From Flavobacterium lutivivi (GTDB lineage Bacteria > Bacteroidota > Bacteroidia > Flavobacteriales > Flavobacteriaceae): a DNA stretch of 64,000 nt. Of this stretch, positions 27,037-36,500 are shown piece after piece. Location of the stretch: contig NZ_BMIM01000009.1 of NCBI RefSeq assembly GCF_014642275.1, forward strand, positions 1 to 64,000, read 5' to 3'. Under the pieces are notes generated by a model. It did not search any database. It saw only the letters and a list, made by a program, of their open reading frames with translations, and was not told where the DNA came from. Position 1 is the stretch's first letter. Every line of letters starts with the position of its first letter. Made by a program: the position numbers and the translations under genes.

Positions 27037-27068
27037 AATTCATAATTCGTAATTCCTAATTCGTAATT
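27034..27068 (-). repeat. AATTCGTAATT repeats, right border of the four-helix-bundle cassette
   Basis: CATAATTCATAATTCGTAAT followed by a second AATTCGTAATT. These are inverted relative to the left border at 26666-26699. The block spans the ATG of the four-helix-bundle gene and reaches the hydroxylase stop codon. Confidence 0.65.
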
Positions 27069-29379
27069 ATTTCTTATTACTCTTCGGTTTCAACGCTTTT
27101 TTCATTCCTTCGGTTTGCTTTCTTTCCGAAGCTTTCAACGGATATAAATGCGAGATTCCTAACTTATATTGATTTGGAATATCATCAGGTTGAAATTGTT
27201 CGTAGGCTTGAGCGTTTCTAACGAAATTGGCATCCAATAATAATGGTTTTCCTAAAGCCACTAAATCAGCTTTACCATTTAAAATTATGGTGTTTATTTG
27301 ATCAATATCGGTTATGTTTCCAGCTGTAATCGTTGGAATATGTGCTGTATTTCGGATTGCATCCGAAAAAGGAACTTGCCACATTCTTCCTGTTTGCGGT
27401 TTTTGATAGGAAACGGTATTTCCTGTCGAAACATTAATAATATCGGCGCCAGCATTTTTGAAAGCCGTTGCAATCGTGATAACATCTTCTTCTGGAATTC
27501 CGTTTTCTGCCCAATCGGTTGCCGAAATTCGTACCGACATTGGTTTTTCTTTTGGGAAAACAGCTCGCATTTCGTTAAAAACACGCAACGGAAACTTCAA
27601 TCTATTTTCAATATTTCCGCCAAATTCATCGGTTCTGATATTTGTTAAAGGCGAAAGATAAGAAGCCAATAAAAATCCGTGATGCGCTTGTAATTCAATC
27701 ATATCAAATCCGGCTTCGTTGGCGTTTTTTGTGGCTTGCACAAATTGAGAAGTAACCAAATCCATATCGGTTAAAGTCATTTCTTTTGGCAATCCCGAAG
27801 TTTCGGGAGAATTTTCATGAAACGGAATTGCAGAAGCCGAAAGCAATTCCCAATTTTTGCCTGTAAAACTTTCTTCCCAAGGAATTTTTGAACAACCTTT
27901 TCTACCTGAATGTCCTAATTGAATTCCGATTTTTGTTTGAGTATAATTATGAATAAAATCGGTGATTTTTTTCCATTCAATTAGTTGATTATCATTATAA
28001 ATTCCAGCGCAACCTAAAGTAATTTTGCCTGTTTCGGAAACCGCTGTCATTTCGGTTAAAATTAATCCTAATCCGCCAACAGCTCGTGATGTATAATGTT
28101 GAAAATGCCAATCGTTTACCAAACCATCATTAGCCGAATATTGTCCCATTGGAGCCATAACAATACGGTTTTGGAGTTCTAAATCTCGCAGTTTGAATGG
28201 TGTAAATGCCGGTGAGTTTAAGTGATGAGTTATGAGTTTTGAGTTTTGAGTTTCTAAAAATTCATTAAGAACTTTATCTGTGAATGATTTATCTCTAATT
28301 TGCAAGTTTTCGAAAGTTACTTTTTTGGAACGTGTCATACAACCAAACGCAAATTGATAAAAAGGAAAATCTTTGTAGCGGTTCATATTTTCAAACCATT
28401 CTAATGATACTGTTGCTGCGTGTTGTATCATCTCTACCGAATTTCTGCGGGTTTTATCGTATTGCTCAAAAGCCGCTTGTATATTGTTTTGATTGGCAAT
28501 TACCGCATCTGAAAGTCCGATAGCGCAATCCATAGCCAGCTTGGTTCCCGAACCAATAGAGTAGTGCGCTGTGGCTTTGGCATCGCCCAATAAAACCATA
28601 TTGTTATGATACCAATTATCGTTGGTTACATGCGGAAATTGTCTCCAGTGCGATTTATTGGAAATCAACGGATGTCCGTCTAATTCTGCTGCAAAAATAT
28701 CTTGTAATTTAGCAATCGTATCGGCTTCATTGGTTACTTCAAAATTGAATTTTTGCCACGTTTCATCGCTACATTCAAAAATCCAAGTGCTCATGCCTGG
28801 TTCATATTGATAGGTGTGTGCCACCATTAAACCGTGTGGTGTATTTCTAAAAAAATAGGTAAAAGTGTCGAGTGGTTTTGTAGAACCAAGCCACACAAAA
28901 CGATTGTTTTTTAAAGTGATTTTTGTTCCAAACTCTTCTTGATATTTGGTTCTAATAGCACTTCCAATTCCGTCTGAAACCAAAATAATATCGGAATTTT
29001 TAAACGGTTCTAAATCGTTAATTTCTGTTTCAAAATGAAGATTTATGCCTTCTTCTCGGCAACGTTGATGCAATAATTTGAGCAGCGTTTTGCGGGAACA
29101 ACCACAAAATCCGTTACCAGAAGCACTAACGTTTTCGCCATCGCGTGCTACAATAATATCGTCCCAATAGGCAAAATTGGTTCTAATGAGTTCATAGGAC
29201 TGCATATCTCTTTTTAGAAATTCGCCCAACGTTTCATCAGAGAAAACCACACCAAAACCAAAACTATCTTCGGGTTTGTTGCGTTCATAAATATCAATTT
29301 CGCAATGCGGCATTGCTTTTTTTGTTAATATTGAAAAGTATAGTCCGCCTGGACCACCACCAATTACTGTTATTTTCAT
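27067..29379 (-). CDS. Bifunctional aryl-CoA hydroxylase/oxidoreductase (salicylyl-CoA 5-hydroxylase or 2-aminobenzoyl-CoA monooxygenase/reductase)
   Basis: 770 residues in two modules. Residues 1-370 form an FAD aromatic monooxygenase: ITVIGGGPGGLYFSIL (Rossmann GxGxxG), GFGCCS-like acceptor region FCGCSRKTLL, and VLLGDAKATAHYSIGSGTKLAMD (FAD ribityl DG/GD motif). Residues about 393-735 form an Old Yellow Enzyme-type FMN barrel (FTPFKLRDLELQNRIVMAPM, QLGHSGRKG, HHGFLLASYLSPLTN, RTDEFGGNIENR). This fusion is known as salicylyl-CoA 5-hydroxylase and as 2-aminobenzoyl-CoA monooxygenase/reductase. With gentisate dioxygenase nearby, hydroxylation to gentisyl-CoA is favoured. The inter-domain linker (about 373-390) is encoded by word-like repeat DNA, and another palindrome lies in the OYE part. 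Confidence 0.87.
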   Translation of the reverse strand: MKITVIGGGPGGLYFSILTKKAMPHCEIDIYERNKPEDSFGFGVVFSDETLGEFLKRDMQSYELIRTNFAYWDDIIVARDGENVSASGNGFCGCSRKTLLKLLHQRCREEGINLHFETEINDLEPFKNSDIILVSDGIGSAIRTKYQEEFGTKITLKNNRFVWLGSTKPLDTFTYFFRNTPHGLMVAHTYQYEPGMSTWIFECSDETWQKFNFEVTNEADTIAKLQDIFAAELDGHPLISNKSHWRQFPHVTNDNWYHNNMVLLGDAKATAHYSIGSGTKLAMDCAIGLSDAVIANQNNIQAAFEQYDKTRRNSVEMIQHAATVSLEWFENMNRYKDFPFYQFAFGCMTRSKKVTFENLQIRDKSFTDKVLNEFLETQNSKLITHHLNSPAFTPFKLRDLELQNRIVMAPMGQYSANDGLVNDWHFQHYTSRAVGGLGLILTEMTAVSETGKITLGCAGIYNDNQLIEWKKITDFIHNYTQTKIGIQLGHSGRKGCSKIPWEESFTGKNWELLSASAIPFHENSPETSGLPKEMTLTDMDLVTSQFVQATKNANEAGFDMIELQAHHGFLLASYLSPLTNIRTDEFGGNIENRLKFPLRVFNEMRAVFPKEKPMSVRISATDWAENGIPEEDVITIATAFKNAGADIINVSTGNTVSYQKPQTGRMWQVPFSDAIRNTAHIPTITAGNITDIDQINTIILNGKADLVALGKPLLLDANFVRNAQAYEQFQPDDIPNQYKLGISHLYPLKASERKQTEGMKKALKPKSNKK

Positions 29380-29389
29380 ATGTCATTGC

Positions 29390-29739
29390 GAGGAACGAAG
29401 ACACTCATGCACAAGGTATTGAGCGTAGCTAATTTTATCCTCAATTTTAATTATTTCTAATTTTTTTCTAAATCTTTTTAAACCCTATATATTTGTTTTT
29501 AATATTTGGTACACTAATAAAACGGATACTTTGCACTACTGATTTGTACGGATAACAATCTGTTTTTTTTCGTGTTTTGCTTTAGCAAATCTGTTTTATC
29601 CGCGTTCTATTTTCATCATTTTATTGAACGCTGATAACACGGATACTTCGCACCGCTGATTTGTACGGATAACAATCTGTTTTTTTTCCGCTTTCAATTT
29701 TATTGAACACTTTTGCAACAGATGCTTTGCATCACTGAT
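29390..29739 (+). repeat. Left repeat block flanking the GxxExxY gene
   Basis: No gene. Two near-identical 50-base cores, at 29523-29572 and 29640-29689, differ at about four positions (CGGATACTTTGCAC versus CGGATACTTCGCAC, both followed by GATTTGTACGGATAACAATC). The first copy continues into GTTTTGCTTTAGCAAATC, a small hairpin, and ATCCGCGTTCTA. A third degenerate piece (CAGATGCTTTGCATCACTGA) lies at about 29719-29738. The same unit recurs on the right of the GxxExxY gene. Confidence 0.7.
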
Positions 29740-30135
29740 TTATATATACCTTCTTATCTTTCTTGAATTCTCGAATACTTTTCTTCTAAATTCAGGTTTT
29801 TTTCCGAAATTTAATAATAATCCCACTTCGCAATCTGTACCTCTTAGATAATTTAATATTTGATTTTCAAATTCTTCAACAATATATTCTGCCGCTTTTA
29901 ATTCAAGAATTACTTTATTTTCAACTATCAAATCTGCATAATATTCCCCAACCTCAAACCCTTTATAAAAAACTTTTATTTTCTTTTGAGCAACTACATC
30001 TAAGCCTTTATTTTTTAATTCTAAATATAAGGAATTTTGATACACCTTTTCTAAAAACCCATAGCCTAATTCGTTATATACTTCGAAAAACGTTTTAATA
30101 ATAATATCGGTTAAGTCTTTATGTAATAATTCCAT
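29740..30135 (-). CDS. GxxExxY protein (PDDEXK_3, PD-(D/E)XK nuclease superfamily)
   Basis: 131 residues. The family name motif is visible as GFLEKVY in LGYGFLEKVYQNSLYLELK. The nuclease-like core follows as YYADLIV...VILELKAAE, matching the D...ExK arrangement of PD-(D/E)XK folds. Members are short proteins abundant in Bacteroidota and Cyanobacteria, with no established role. It interrupts the catabolic cluster between the hydroxylase and the flavin reductase. About four copies of an 85-base repeat unit surround it, two on each side, in the same orientation. This is suggestive of a mobile or repeat-maintaining cassette (inference). Confidence 0.88.
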   Translation of the reverse strand: MELLHKDLTDIIIKTFFEVYNELGYGFLEKVYQNSLYLELKNKGLDVVAQKKIKVFYKGFEVGEYYADLIVENKVILELKAAEYIVEEFENQILNYLRGTDCEVGLLLNFGKKPEFRRKVFENSRKIRRYI

Positions 30136-30149
30136 TTATTTTTATACTT

Positions 30150-30393
30150 TATTGAAAACTGATGTCACATATGTTTAGCAACGCTGATTTCTAATGATAA
30201 TAATCTGTTTTTTTCAGCGTTTTGCTTTAGCAAATCAGTATAATCTGCGTTCTACTAATATTAGTATATTTAAAGTTCTCATCTTATTTTTATTGTTTTG
30301 TTCGCTGATGTCACAGATGCTTGACACTGCTAATCTGTTCAGATAATAACTGCGATTGCTTTGGTAAATCTACATCATCAGCGTCCCAATATT
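30150..30393 (+). repeat. Right repeat block flanking the GxxExxY gene
   Basis: Two more diverged copies of the left-hand unit. The copy at about 30160-30255 contains AACGCTGATTTCTAATGATA, AATCTGTTTTTTTCAGC and the exact 18-mer GTTTTGCTTTAGCAAATC shared with the left block, then AATCTGCGTTCTA. A second copy at about 30302-30388 is more degraded (GCTGATGTCACAGATGCTTG ... TTGCTTTGGTAAATC). There is no coding potential. Confidence 0.65.
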
Positions 30394-30999
30394 TTACACT
30401 CTTTTAATTGAAAAAATTTCGCCAAGCATTCCATAGTTAGAACCTGCTAATCTTGCTACAGGTTTGTATTTTTCTAAATTGATATGATTGTTTTCGGAAA
30501 TGATAGCATCATCAATGTGGATGAATTTTATTTTGCCAATAATTACACAAGCTCCACCACCAGAACTATTATCTATGAAATAATGATGAATTTTTTCGCA
30601 TTCAAAATGAACCAAACTTTCTTTAACTCTCTTTGGTTTTACCGAAACTGACTCAATAGGAGTAAGGTTTGCCAGTTGAAACTCATCAACATCTGGAGCA
30701 ACAGTAGCCGAAGTCGTATTCATTTTATCTACAACATCAAAAGTGACTAAGTTAACAACAAATTCTTCGTTTTGTAATACATTGTTTAGCGTGTCTTTGT
30801 TGGCATTATTATCTCTGCGAGTAGAAAACATGACACAAGGCGGATCGCTAGAAACCATATTGAAATAGGAGAAAGGCGCTAGGTTATTATTTCCTTGATT
30901 GTCTATAGTTGAAACCCAACCGATTGGTCTTGGAATTATTAATCCGGTAAGTAGTTTGTATAGCGTTTTCTCGTCAGTTATTGAAGTGTCAAATTGCAT
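30394..30999 (-). CDS. Flavin reductase-family flavoprotein (FMN-binding split barrel)
   Basis: 201 residues starting near IIPRPIGWVSTIDNQGNNNLAPFSYF, the typical opening of the flavin-reductase-like split-barrel family. It is followed by DPPCVMFSTRR, KDTLNNVLQNEEFVVNLV and a C-terminal VARLAGSNYGMLGEI. This subgroup (DIM6/NTAB type) binds FMN and often acts on, or alongside, aromatic-compound enzymes. It is the first gene of the minus-strand aromatic cluster. A perfect TATGTTTG box at 31023-31030 lies just upstream, so it probably starts its own transcript. A direct role in supplying reduced flavin to the hydroxylase is not required, since that enzyme has its own NADH site. Confidence 0.83.
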   Translation of the reverse strand: MQFDTSITDEKTLYKLLTGLIIPRPIGWVSTIDNQGNNNLAPFSYFNMVSSDPPCVMFSTRRDNNANKDTLNNVLQNEEFVVNLVTFDVVDKMNTTSATVAPDVDEFQLANLTPIESVSVKPKRVKESLVHFECEKIHHYFIDNSSGGGACVIIGKIKFIHIDDAIISENNHINLEKYKPVARLAGSNYGMLGEIFSIKRV

Positions 31000-31041
31000 T
31001 ATTTAGTTGGTTTGTTTTACTACAAACATAATCATTTTGAC

Positions 31042-32529
31042 TTAAAAAGTAAACCTGAAAATAACTTTTGTGCCAGCGGGTTGATTGGTAGAATCAACAA
31101 GGTCTTCAATTGTAAACTGATATTTGGATTTTTTCTTTTGATTAAAATAGTTTAGTCGTTCTTTAGCAAATTCAATTCCAAGTGAGTCTTTTTTGAAGGT
31201 CTTTTTTTCTCTATTTTCATTCGCTTTCTCTCTACCGATACCGTTGTCAACTATAGCCAATTCAATACTCTCTTCAGCTTTAGTTACTAGGATTTCAATT
31301 TTTTTGTCTCCTTCTTTGAGCATCAATCCATGCCAAAGAGCATTTTCTATAAACGGCTGTAGAATAAGACTAGGAATTTTTAAAGAGCTAAGAGCAATGT
31401 CATTTTCTTTTGAAATTTTAAAATGTATAGTATTGTCAAATCGGATGTTTTCTATACTCATGTATAGTTCAATAATTTCCAATTCTTCCTCTAAGGTAAT
31501 GCTGTCTGTTCGAGAACTTTCTAGTATTTTTCGGATGAGTTTAGAAAATTTATTCAGGTAGTAAACGGCTTTTTCCTTATTGTTTTCAATCAGATACACT
31601 TTTATGGAGTTCAACGCATTGAAAATGAAATGTGGGTTCATTTGGCTCCTCAAAGACTCTAGTTTGAGCAAATTCACTTCATTCTCAAAGTTCAAACGAA
31701 TTGTGTTTAGCTTTTCATCTTCAGACTTTTGTAATGCAGATTTCAACTCACTTATTTTTTGCTCCAATTCTTTTTCAAGTATCTTTTGATGATTGTCGCG
31801 AAGCAATTGATTTACCTTTTGTTCCTCAATAATATTTTTTTGAGCGTTCAGTCGCTCTTCATATATCAATTTCACTTTATATCCCAATCCTAATATAAAG
31901 ACAATAGATTCCAATATAATTCCAATGTAGAAGAAATTCAAAGGTTCTGTGTCAATGTTGTGATGGAAAGATTCGTATAAAGAGAAATAAGCAAAAAAGT
32001 TATAAAGTATTACTCCTACAACAATAAAATATCCCAGTTTGTTTGGGATTTTTAAGGCAATGTACAGTGCATAAATAACAAAACCCGACATGATGGGAAT
32101 AAAACCAAAGAAAAAACAAAGATTGAATACATGGTGATTTCCTGAAATAATAGTGTATAAAAACAACAGTGATGCAAAGCTCACTTGGACAACCAAATAG
32201 CGATACAAAACATTGTTGAATTTTGGGTAATGTATTTCTAAGTCAAGGAAAGCTCTGTAGAATAAAAACAACATGGAGTTGTAGATAACCTGCGAAAACC
32301 AATTATATGAAATCAGGTCGTTGGTTCTTAAAAATTGATGAATTTCAACAACAAAAAAAGGGTTTTTGATGTTCAAGTACGTCAGCAAAAAGAAGTTGTA
32401 CAAACCATAATACAGAAAGCTTTTTTGCTTGGATTGAATGTAAATCAAAAGACAAAGCAAAAAGTAAATAGCAACTCCCGAAGTAACAAAACTCCACAAT
32501 AAATAGTATGTGTTGCTAAATAGAGCCAT
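31042..32529 (-). CDS. LytS-type membrane histidine kinase
   Basis: 495 residues. The N-terminal half (about 1-215) holds seven or so membrane helices of the 7TM-DISM type. A coiled-coil linker follows (about 220-290). The His_kinase domain carries phospho-acceptor His300 in LRSQMNPHFIFNALNSIK, and then a HATPase domain (LILQPFIENALWHGL, VDNGIGREKANE). It abuts the LytTR regulator gene with no gap, so the two are co-transcribed. The pair is divergent from the adhesin gene, which is the most likely target. The signal is unknown. Confidence 0.92.
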   Translation of the reverse strand: MALFSNTYYLLWSFVTSGVAIYFLLCLLIYIQSKQKSFLYYGLYNFFLLTYLNIKNPFFVVEIHQFLRTNDLISYNWFSQVIYNSMLFLFYRAFLDLEIHYPKFNNVLYRYLVVQVSFASLLFLYTIISGNHHVFNLCFFFGFIPIMSGFVIYALYIALKIPNKLGYFIVVGVILYNFFAYFSLYESFHHNIDTEPLNFFYIGIILESIVFILGLGYKVKLIYEERLNAQKNIIEEQKVNQLLRDNHQKILEKELEQKISELKSALQKSEDEKLNTIRLNFENEVNLLKLESLRSQMNPHFIFNALNSIKVYLIENNKEKAVYYLNKFSKLIRKILESSRTDSITLEEELEIIELYMSIENIRFDNTIHFKISKENDIALSSLKIPSLILQPFIENALWHGLMLKEGDKKIEILVTKAEESIELAIVDNGIGREKANENREKKTFKKDSLGIEFAKERLNYFNQKKKSKYQFTIEDLVDSTNQPAGTKVIFRFTF

Positions 32530-33267
32530 CTATAATTGATTCAAAAAAGTAGATTTCTTATGTCTCGAAACGGGAAGTTTGACATTATTGGTAAGCACCA
32601 CAAAATCATCACTTTTGTGAAACTCTTTTACTTTATTCAAATTAATCAAATAGGAATTATGAATCCTAAAAAAATACAAATCTTGAAGCTTTTCTTCGAT
32701 GAATTTAAGCTTTTGCGAGATAAAAATTTTCTCTTTGTTTTCTAAAAAAATAGAACAATAATTACCATCGCTCTCGCAATACACTATCTCATCAGGATTT
32801 AGAAATAATATTTTGCCATCACATGAAACGCTTATTTTTTTGGATGGATTATTTTTTTGAATCATGTTTTCGAGTGTTTTTTCTAAACGCTCATGAACAG
32901 ATTGTTCCTCTTTGAATTGTGTTATTTTCTCAATACAACTTTTCAAATCGTCAGAATCAATCGGTTTTAGTAAATAATCCAATGCTTTTTCTTTTATGGC
33001 TTTGATGGCGTATTGATCATACGCTGTAGTAATCACAACCGAAAAACTTCTATTTTTAAAAGAGTCTAAAAACTGAAAACCATCCATTTGAGGCATTTCA
33101 ATATCTAGAAAAACGCAATCAACAGTGTTTTCGTTTAAGAATTTTTTGGCTTCCAAAGCATTGGAAAAAGTACCTAGTATAGTCACATCTTCACAGAAGT
33201 TTGTAATTTCCCATTGCATGCTTTTAAGCGCACTTAGTTCATCATCAATTATAATTACTGATACCAT
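32530..33267 (-). CDS. LytTR-family response regulator
   Basis: 245 residues: receiver domain with phospho-acceptor Asp55 in CVFLDIEMPQMDGFQF, then a LytTR DNA-binding domain from about 140 (KISVSCDGKILFLNPDEIVYCES, FFRIHNSYLINLNKVKEF). It ends 1 base before the kinase gene. LytTR proteins bind paired 9-10 base sites in promoters. The only clear dyad nearby is the 20-bp inverted repeat at 33326-33345/33451-33470, in its own upstream region shared with the adhesin. Confidence 0.92.
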   Translation of the reverse strand: MVSVIIIDDELSALKSMQWEITNFCEDVTILGTFSNALEAKKFLNENTVDCVFLDIEMPQMDGFQFLDSFKNRSFSVVITTAYDQYAIKAIKEKALDYLLKPIDSDDLKSCIEKITQFKEEQSVHERLEKTLENMIQKNNPSKKISVSCDGKILFLNPDEIVYCESDGNYCSIFLENKEKIFISQKLKFIEEKLQDLYFFRIHNSYLINLNKVKEFHKSDDFVVLTNNVKLPVSRHKKSTFLNQL

Positions 33268-33325
33268 AATGTTGTAAAATCAATACTCTAAATATAAAAC
33301 AATTTTTGATATAGAAAGCTGTTAT

Positions 33326-33470
33326 TGTATCGTTGGTAGTGTAAAGGAGGTAATTGGCACTTTTTGATGTATAGTTTGCGTGTTTTTATTTTTCTTCAGA
33401 AAAAAGAGTAATACACATCATTTTTCTCCATCCATCATCCATTCGTACAGTTTACACTACCAGCAATACA
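33326..33470. promoter_or_regulatory. Widely spaced inverted repeat in the LytTR/adhesin divergent region
   Basis: TGTATCGTTGGTAGTGTAAA (33326-33345) and TTTACACTACCAGCAATACA (33451-33470) are inverse to each other at about 17 of 20 positions, 105 bases apart. They bracket most of the 271-base divergent promoter. Candidate binding sites for the adjacent LytTR regulator. Looping or a stem in RNA are alternatives. Confidence 0.55.
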
Positions 33471-33538
33471 TTTTTTATCCATGCGAATGAGTGACATGTC
33501 TAACTTTAGGCAACAAAACGATCTAGTCAAAAACTATT

Positions 33539-36500
33539 ATGAAAAAGATTATAGTATTAATTTTCTTCTTTTCAATACATTTTGTCCATGCACAAGTAGG
33601 GATCAACACTGCTAGTCCAAGTGCGCAGTTGGATATTCGCTCAAGTAATCAAGCTACACCAAGCAATACTGATGGGATTCTAATTCCAAAAGTTGATGCT
33701 TTTCCTGCTACTAATCCAACAGTAGCGCAACAAGGCATGTTGGTATACCTCACGACAACATCAGGTAGCGATTTGCCAGGATTTTATTATTGGGATAATT
33801 CAAGCAACGATTGGATTTCTATTAGCAATAGTAAAAATAGTTGGACAACAACTGGTAATGCGGGAACCAATGCTGCGACTAATTTTATTGGTACTACTGA
33901 TAACATTCCATTGCAATTTCGCACAAACAATATACGTTCAGGTTTATTAGATATACAAAATGACAATTATGCTTTTGGTGAAAATGCATTATCGCAAACA
34001 TCTCCTGGAGTACAGAGTATAGCAATTGGTACTAGTGCTGGATTGAACCAACAAAGTGCTGCTTTTGGAAATGTGTTTATTGGTCATCAATCAGGCGAAA
34101 ATAATACAACTGGTTTACGCAATACCTTTATTGGATTAAGAGCAGGAAGAGCCAATACTACGAATTCTAATAATACCATTGTCGGATTTAATTCGGGTGT
34201 TTCATCTAATTCCTCTGGTAATTCATTCTTTGGTTTTGCTTCTGGCTTTGCCAATACCACTGGCGGACTGAACACTTTTATAGGCTCAAATTCAGGAACC
34301 AATAACACGACAGCTAACTTAAACACTTTTGTAGGTGCTTTGTCTGGTTTTGACAATACTTTAGGAAACAGCAATACTTTTTTAGGACATCAATCAGGTG
34401 TATCAACTACAACAGGAGGAAATAATACCTTTTTAGGGCAACAAACTGGAAGTATAAACACAACAGGTTTCAATAACACAGCTATTGGAAGAAATGCCAA
34501 TTTTGGTGCAAATAATTTAACGAATGCTACGGCTATTGGAGCATTAGCTCAAGTAGATGTTAGCAATGCAATGGTCTTAGGCAGTATTGTTGGCATAAAT
34601 GGAGCACTTAATTCGGTAAATGTTGGAATTGGAATCACAACTCCTCAAAGTCCACTTCATTTGCATACCACAACACAATCTCATACTCAACTCCAATTGA
34701 CCAATGCAACGACAGGCAGTTTGGTTTCAGACGGACTTCTAGTAGCCAGTGCTATTGCAGGAAATGGAGAAGCAGGAATTGTCAATCAAGAGGATGCCAA
34801 CCTTTATCTGGAATCGGGTATAAATGGCGCTCAAATTACTTTGGGTAGTAATGGAAATATCGGAATTGGAACTTTTGATAGCGTAACGCTTCCACTAGAT
34901 AAGCTTCATGTACAAGGTAATCTCAGAATGGTAGATGGTAATCAAGCCTCTGGAAGAGTTTTAACATCCGATGCTAATGGAAGAGCAAGCTGGACTGATA
35001 AATCAACTGTTGCAAGTGGTACATTAGATCAAGCGTATGATTTTGGCGGTGCAGGTTTGGGCAGAACTATAACAGCCGATTCAGGAGCTGTTTTAATTAA
35101 TGGAACTGATGGTTTCGTTTCTACAGGAACTTTAGGAAGTGGTGCTGTTCCTCCATCGGGTGCTGGGATTCGAATGGCATGGTGTCCAAGGAAATATGCT
35201 TTTAGAGCTGGTAGAGTCTTTGGAACAGAATGGGACGATAGTAATGTTGGTTTAGGTTCTGTTGCTCTTGGTGCCGGCACCAGAGCTTCTAGTACCCATT
35301 CAACTGCATTGGGGCAAGGAACAACTGCCTCAGGTTTTATTTCTACTGCATTAGGAGCTAACTCAACTGCTTCTGGAATACAATCAACTGCTTTTGGCAC
35401 GAGTACAACAGCTAGTGGCACTATTTCAACAGCTTTTGGAGCTTTTACAATTGCATCTGCTTTAGATTCAACAGCTTTTGGTAGGAATACTATTGCCTCA
35501 GGAGAGAATTCAACAGCTTTTGGTAGGAATACTATTGCCTCAGGAGAGAATTCAACAGCTTTAGGGAGCTTTAACACCGCAAGTAGTTTTGCAGAAACCG
35601 TATTAGGGATTGGTGCAACAACCTACACACCATCAACTGATGGAGAAACACAATTTAGAACTGCTAACGCCACAGATAGATTATTTGTTATTGGTAATGC
35701 AATTGACACTAATAATGACGGTGCTGTTGACGCTACTGAACGAAGTGATGCAATAGTAGTGTTAAAAAACGGTAATATTGGCATTGGTAATTCAACTCCA
35801 TTACATAAGTTAGATATAAAAGACAATTCCGCTTCAACTACTGTAGGGCAATTATATTTAGAACAAGAAGGAACAGGCGATGCCGTTATGCACATAGGTA
35901 GTACTGGTGCACGACACTTTAATATGGGCTTAGATACTTCGGCAGATAGTTTTAAAATTGGCACAAGTGCTACGACAGCCACAGCCGTAACAACGGGAAC
36001 ATTAATGACTGTTCAAGCTACTGGAGAAGTAGGTATTGGTACAGCAACACCAACCGAAAAGTTACACGTTTCTGGACCAGCTGGGTTAACTACTGTTCGT
36101 ATTGCCAATACATCTGGAACAGGAGCAACTTCCAACGTAGCGTTAGATTTTTTCAGGAATACAGCTGCAAATACCGATTGGCGCATTTACAACATTGGTC
36201 CAAATTTAACTATTGGTAACAGTGGTGATGATTTAACCACTGTAAACGATTTGTACCAATTTCAAGGTGCTCGTTTTATGCCTATGAACGACGGTACACA
36301 AAGCCTTGGTCAAGCAGCCAATCGTTGGAGTACTGTTTTTGCTACAAACGGAACTATCTATACCAGTGATAGAAGAGAAAAGAAAGAAATCCAGCCGCTT
36401 ACGTATGGATTGAATCAACTGATGCAGCTCAAACCTGTAACTTTCCGTTGGAACAACAATCAAATTGATAATAGTAGTAAACACCTTGGGTTTATTGCAC

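Noticed and set aside
35029-35577. 182-codon antisense frame in the adhesin head repeats
   Set aside because: Periodic codons of the head repeats keep the opposite frame open. It has no start context and no family resemblance.
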